Below are positions 7,068-7,830 of a DNA stretch of 7,830 nt, in pieces (the first letter of the stretch is position 1; each line of letters starts with the position of its first letter). The translations under genes were made by a program, and so were the position numbers. Location of the stretch: assembly GCA_910588595.1 (NCBI GenBank), contig CAJUQU010000182.1, positions 1-7,830 on the forward strand. Reading direction: 5' to 3'. The notes under the pieces were generated by a model. It worked only from the letters and a program-made list of their open reading frames with translations, did not search any database and had not been told where the DNA came from. This DNA comes from an uncultured Lachnospiraceae bacterium (GTDB lineage: Bacteria; Bacillota_A; Clostridia; Lachnospirales; Lachnospiraceae).

Positions 7068-7830
7068 TCAGGTTCCTACTCTCCTCAACAGACTTTGGAT
7101 TGCTTTGTTACAAAGTATCATCATCAGGAACAGAATGGTTGCGATCGCACACGCATAACCCATCTCAAACCTAGTGAAGCCATAGTCGAACAGATGTGTC
7201 ACAATCGTACGTGCCGCGTAATCCGTACTCGGATATCCGCAGAGCGCCATGGTGACATCACAGACACCAAAAGCCTGGGTGATCGACATAACCGCACCGA
7301 ACATCAGCATCGGGCGCATATTCGGAAGTGTGATATACCACAATTCCTGCCAGCGGTTCTTGACACCGTCCATGTATCCTGCCTCAAACTGTGACCTGTC
7401 CACGCCCTGCAGACCAGCCACGAACGAGAGGAACCCAGTACCCAGGCTCATCCACAGGATGACGAGCATACAGATCGGCAGCATGTATGTCGGATTGACA
7501 AACCACAGTATCGGCGTGTCGATAACGCCAATATTCATCAGAAAAGCATTCACATATCCGTACGCGTCTCCTCTGAAGAAAACAGAGAAGATCACGTAAC
7601 AGTTGCCGGCGATCGACGGCGCGTAGAACACGACAACCGCCACGCTGCGCACCCATCTTGGAAGCTCGTTGATCAGCCATGCAAACAGGAATGACATGAT
7701 ATATCCAAGAGGACCGGTGATGACAGCGATCATCAGGGTGTTCTTGATACCGATGAGGAATATGTCATCATCGAGGATCAGGCTGATATAATTCTGCAGC
7801 CCGATAAATCTCGGCTTTTCCAAAATGTTA
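7068..7830 (-). CDS. Sugar ABC transporter permease A1 (MalF/UgpA type), 5' partial
   Basis: Inner-membrane subunit of a CUT1-type carbohydrate ABC importer; it would pair with the next permease to form the translocation channel. The frame is open to the window edge: a TTG near 7823 is followed upstream by in-frame codons for Ile and Asn, and the motif FIGLQNY just inside the edge is normally found about 70-90 residues into such permeases. The gene therefore begins outside the window and TTG is not its start. Numbered from that codon, hydrophobic segments lie near 25-50, 59-80, 112-137, 170-190 and 222-237. The cytoplasmic EAA loop that contacts the ATPase is at about 147-167 (FEAGYMDGV, ending ITLP), with the usual second Ala replaced by Gly and the key Gly kept. 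The stop is one base from the next start, so the pair is probably translationally coupled. Family assignment is firm; the substrate is unknown. Confidence 0.93.
   Translation of the reverse strand, partial: NILEKPRFIGLQNYISLILDDDIFLIGIKNTLMIAVITGPLGYIMSFLFAWLINELPRWVRSVAVVVFYAPSIAGNCYVIFSVFFRGDAYGYVNAFLMNIGVIDTPILWFVNPTYMLPICMLVILWMSLGTGFLSFVAGLQGVDRSQFEAGYMDGVKNRWQELWYITLPNMRPMLMFGAVMSITQAFGVCDVTMALCGYPSTDYAARTIVTHLFDYGFTRFEMGYACAIATILFLMMILCNKAIQSLLRRVGT

Noticed and set aside
7068..7823. Treating the TTG at 7823 as the true start of permease A1
   Set aside because: The frame stays open to the window edge and the N-terminal part expected for the family, including the first helix, is missing.
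1..7830. CRISPR array, tRNA/rRNA genes, insertion sequence or riboswitch
   Set aside because: I saw no regularly spaced repeats, transposase-like frames, flanking inverted repeats or structured RNA elements; coding covers nearly the whole window.

Overview
The window looks like the interior of one long operon from a Firmicute of the class Clostridia. A gut-type Lachnospiraceae is my best guess, based on the strong GGAGG-type ribosome sites, balanced base composition and protein style; no taxonomic marker is present. Every gene I can support lies on the minus strand, so transcription runs from right (7830) to left (1). Both ends are cut: the first permease lacks its N-terminus and the last lacks most of its body. 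Apart from one 70-base and one 51-base spacer the genes are nearly touching, and I see no promoter or convincing terminator.

In transcription order: (A1) the C-terminal part of a MalF/UgpA-type sugar ABC permease (7830-7068) and (A2) a complete MalG/UgpE-type permease (7066-6155), one base apart. Then come three accessory genes: an exported NHL beta-propeller protein with TPR-like helices and a C-terminal membrane anchor (6136-4634), a Yip1-family polytopic membrane protein (4617-3964), and a large N-terminally anchored extracytoplasmic protein of the DUF5696 type (3912-1318). After a short spacer with a GC-rich hairpin comes a second permease pair, (B1) MalF-type (1247-336) and (B2) the first 114 residues of a MalG-type permease (343-1), which overlap by 8 bases.

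My reading is a carbohydrate-uptake locus with two complete permease pairs bracketing a trio of surface and membrane proteins. No solute-binding protein, ATPase, regulator or recognised glycoside hydrolase is in view. CUT1-family importers in Firmicutes often share an unlinked ATPase of the MsmK type, so its absence is not surprising; the binding proteins may lie just outside either edge. The most interesting element is the NHL-TPR/Yip1/DUF5696 trio. Its parts have no established joint function that I know of, and its position suggests a membrane-assembled module that handles or senses the oligosaccharide delivered to the two importers. That function is inference.

For three or four genes the ribosome-binding site places the real start 4 or 12 codons inside the longest open frame. 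The coordinates below use the corrected starts.
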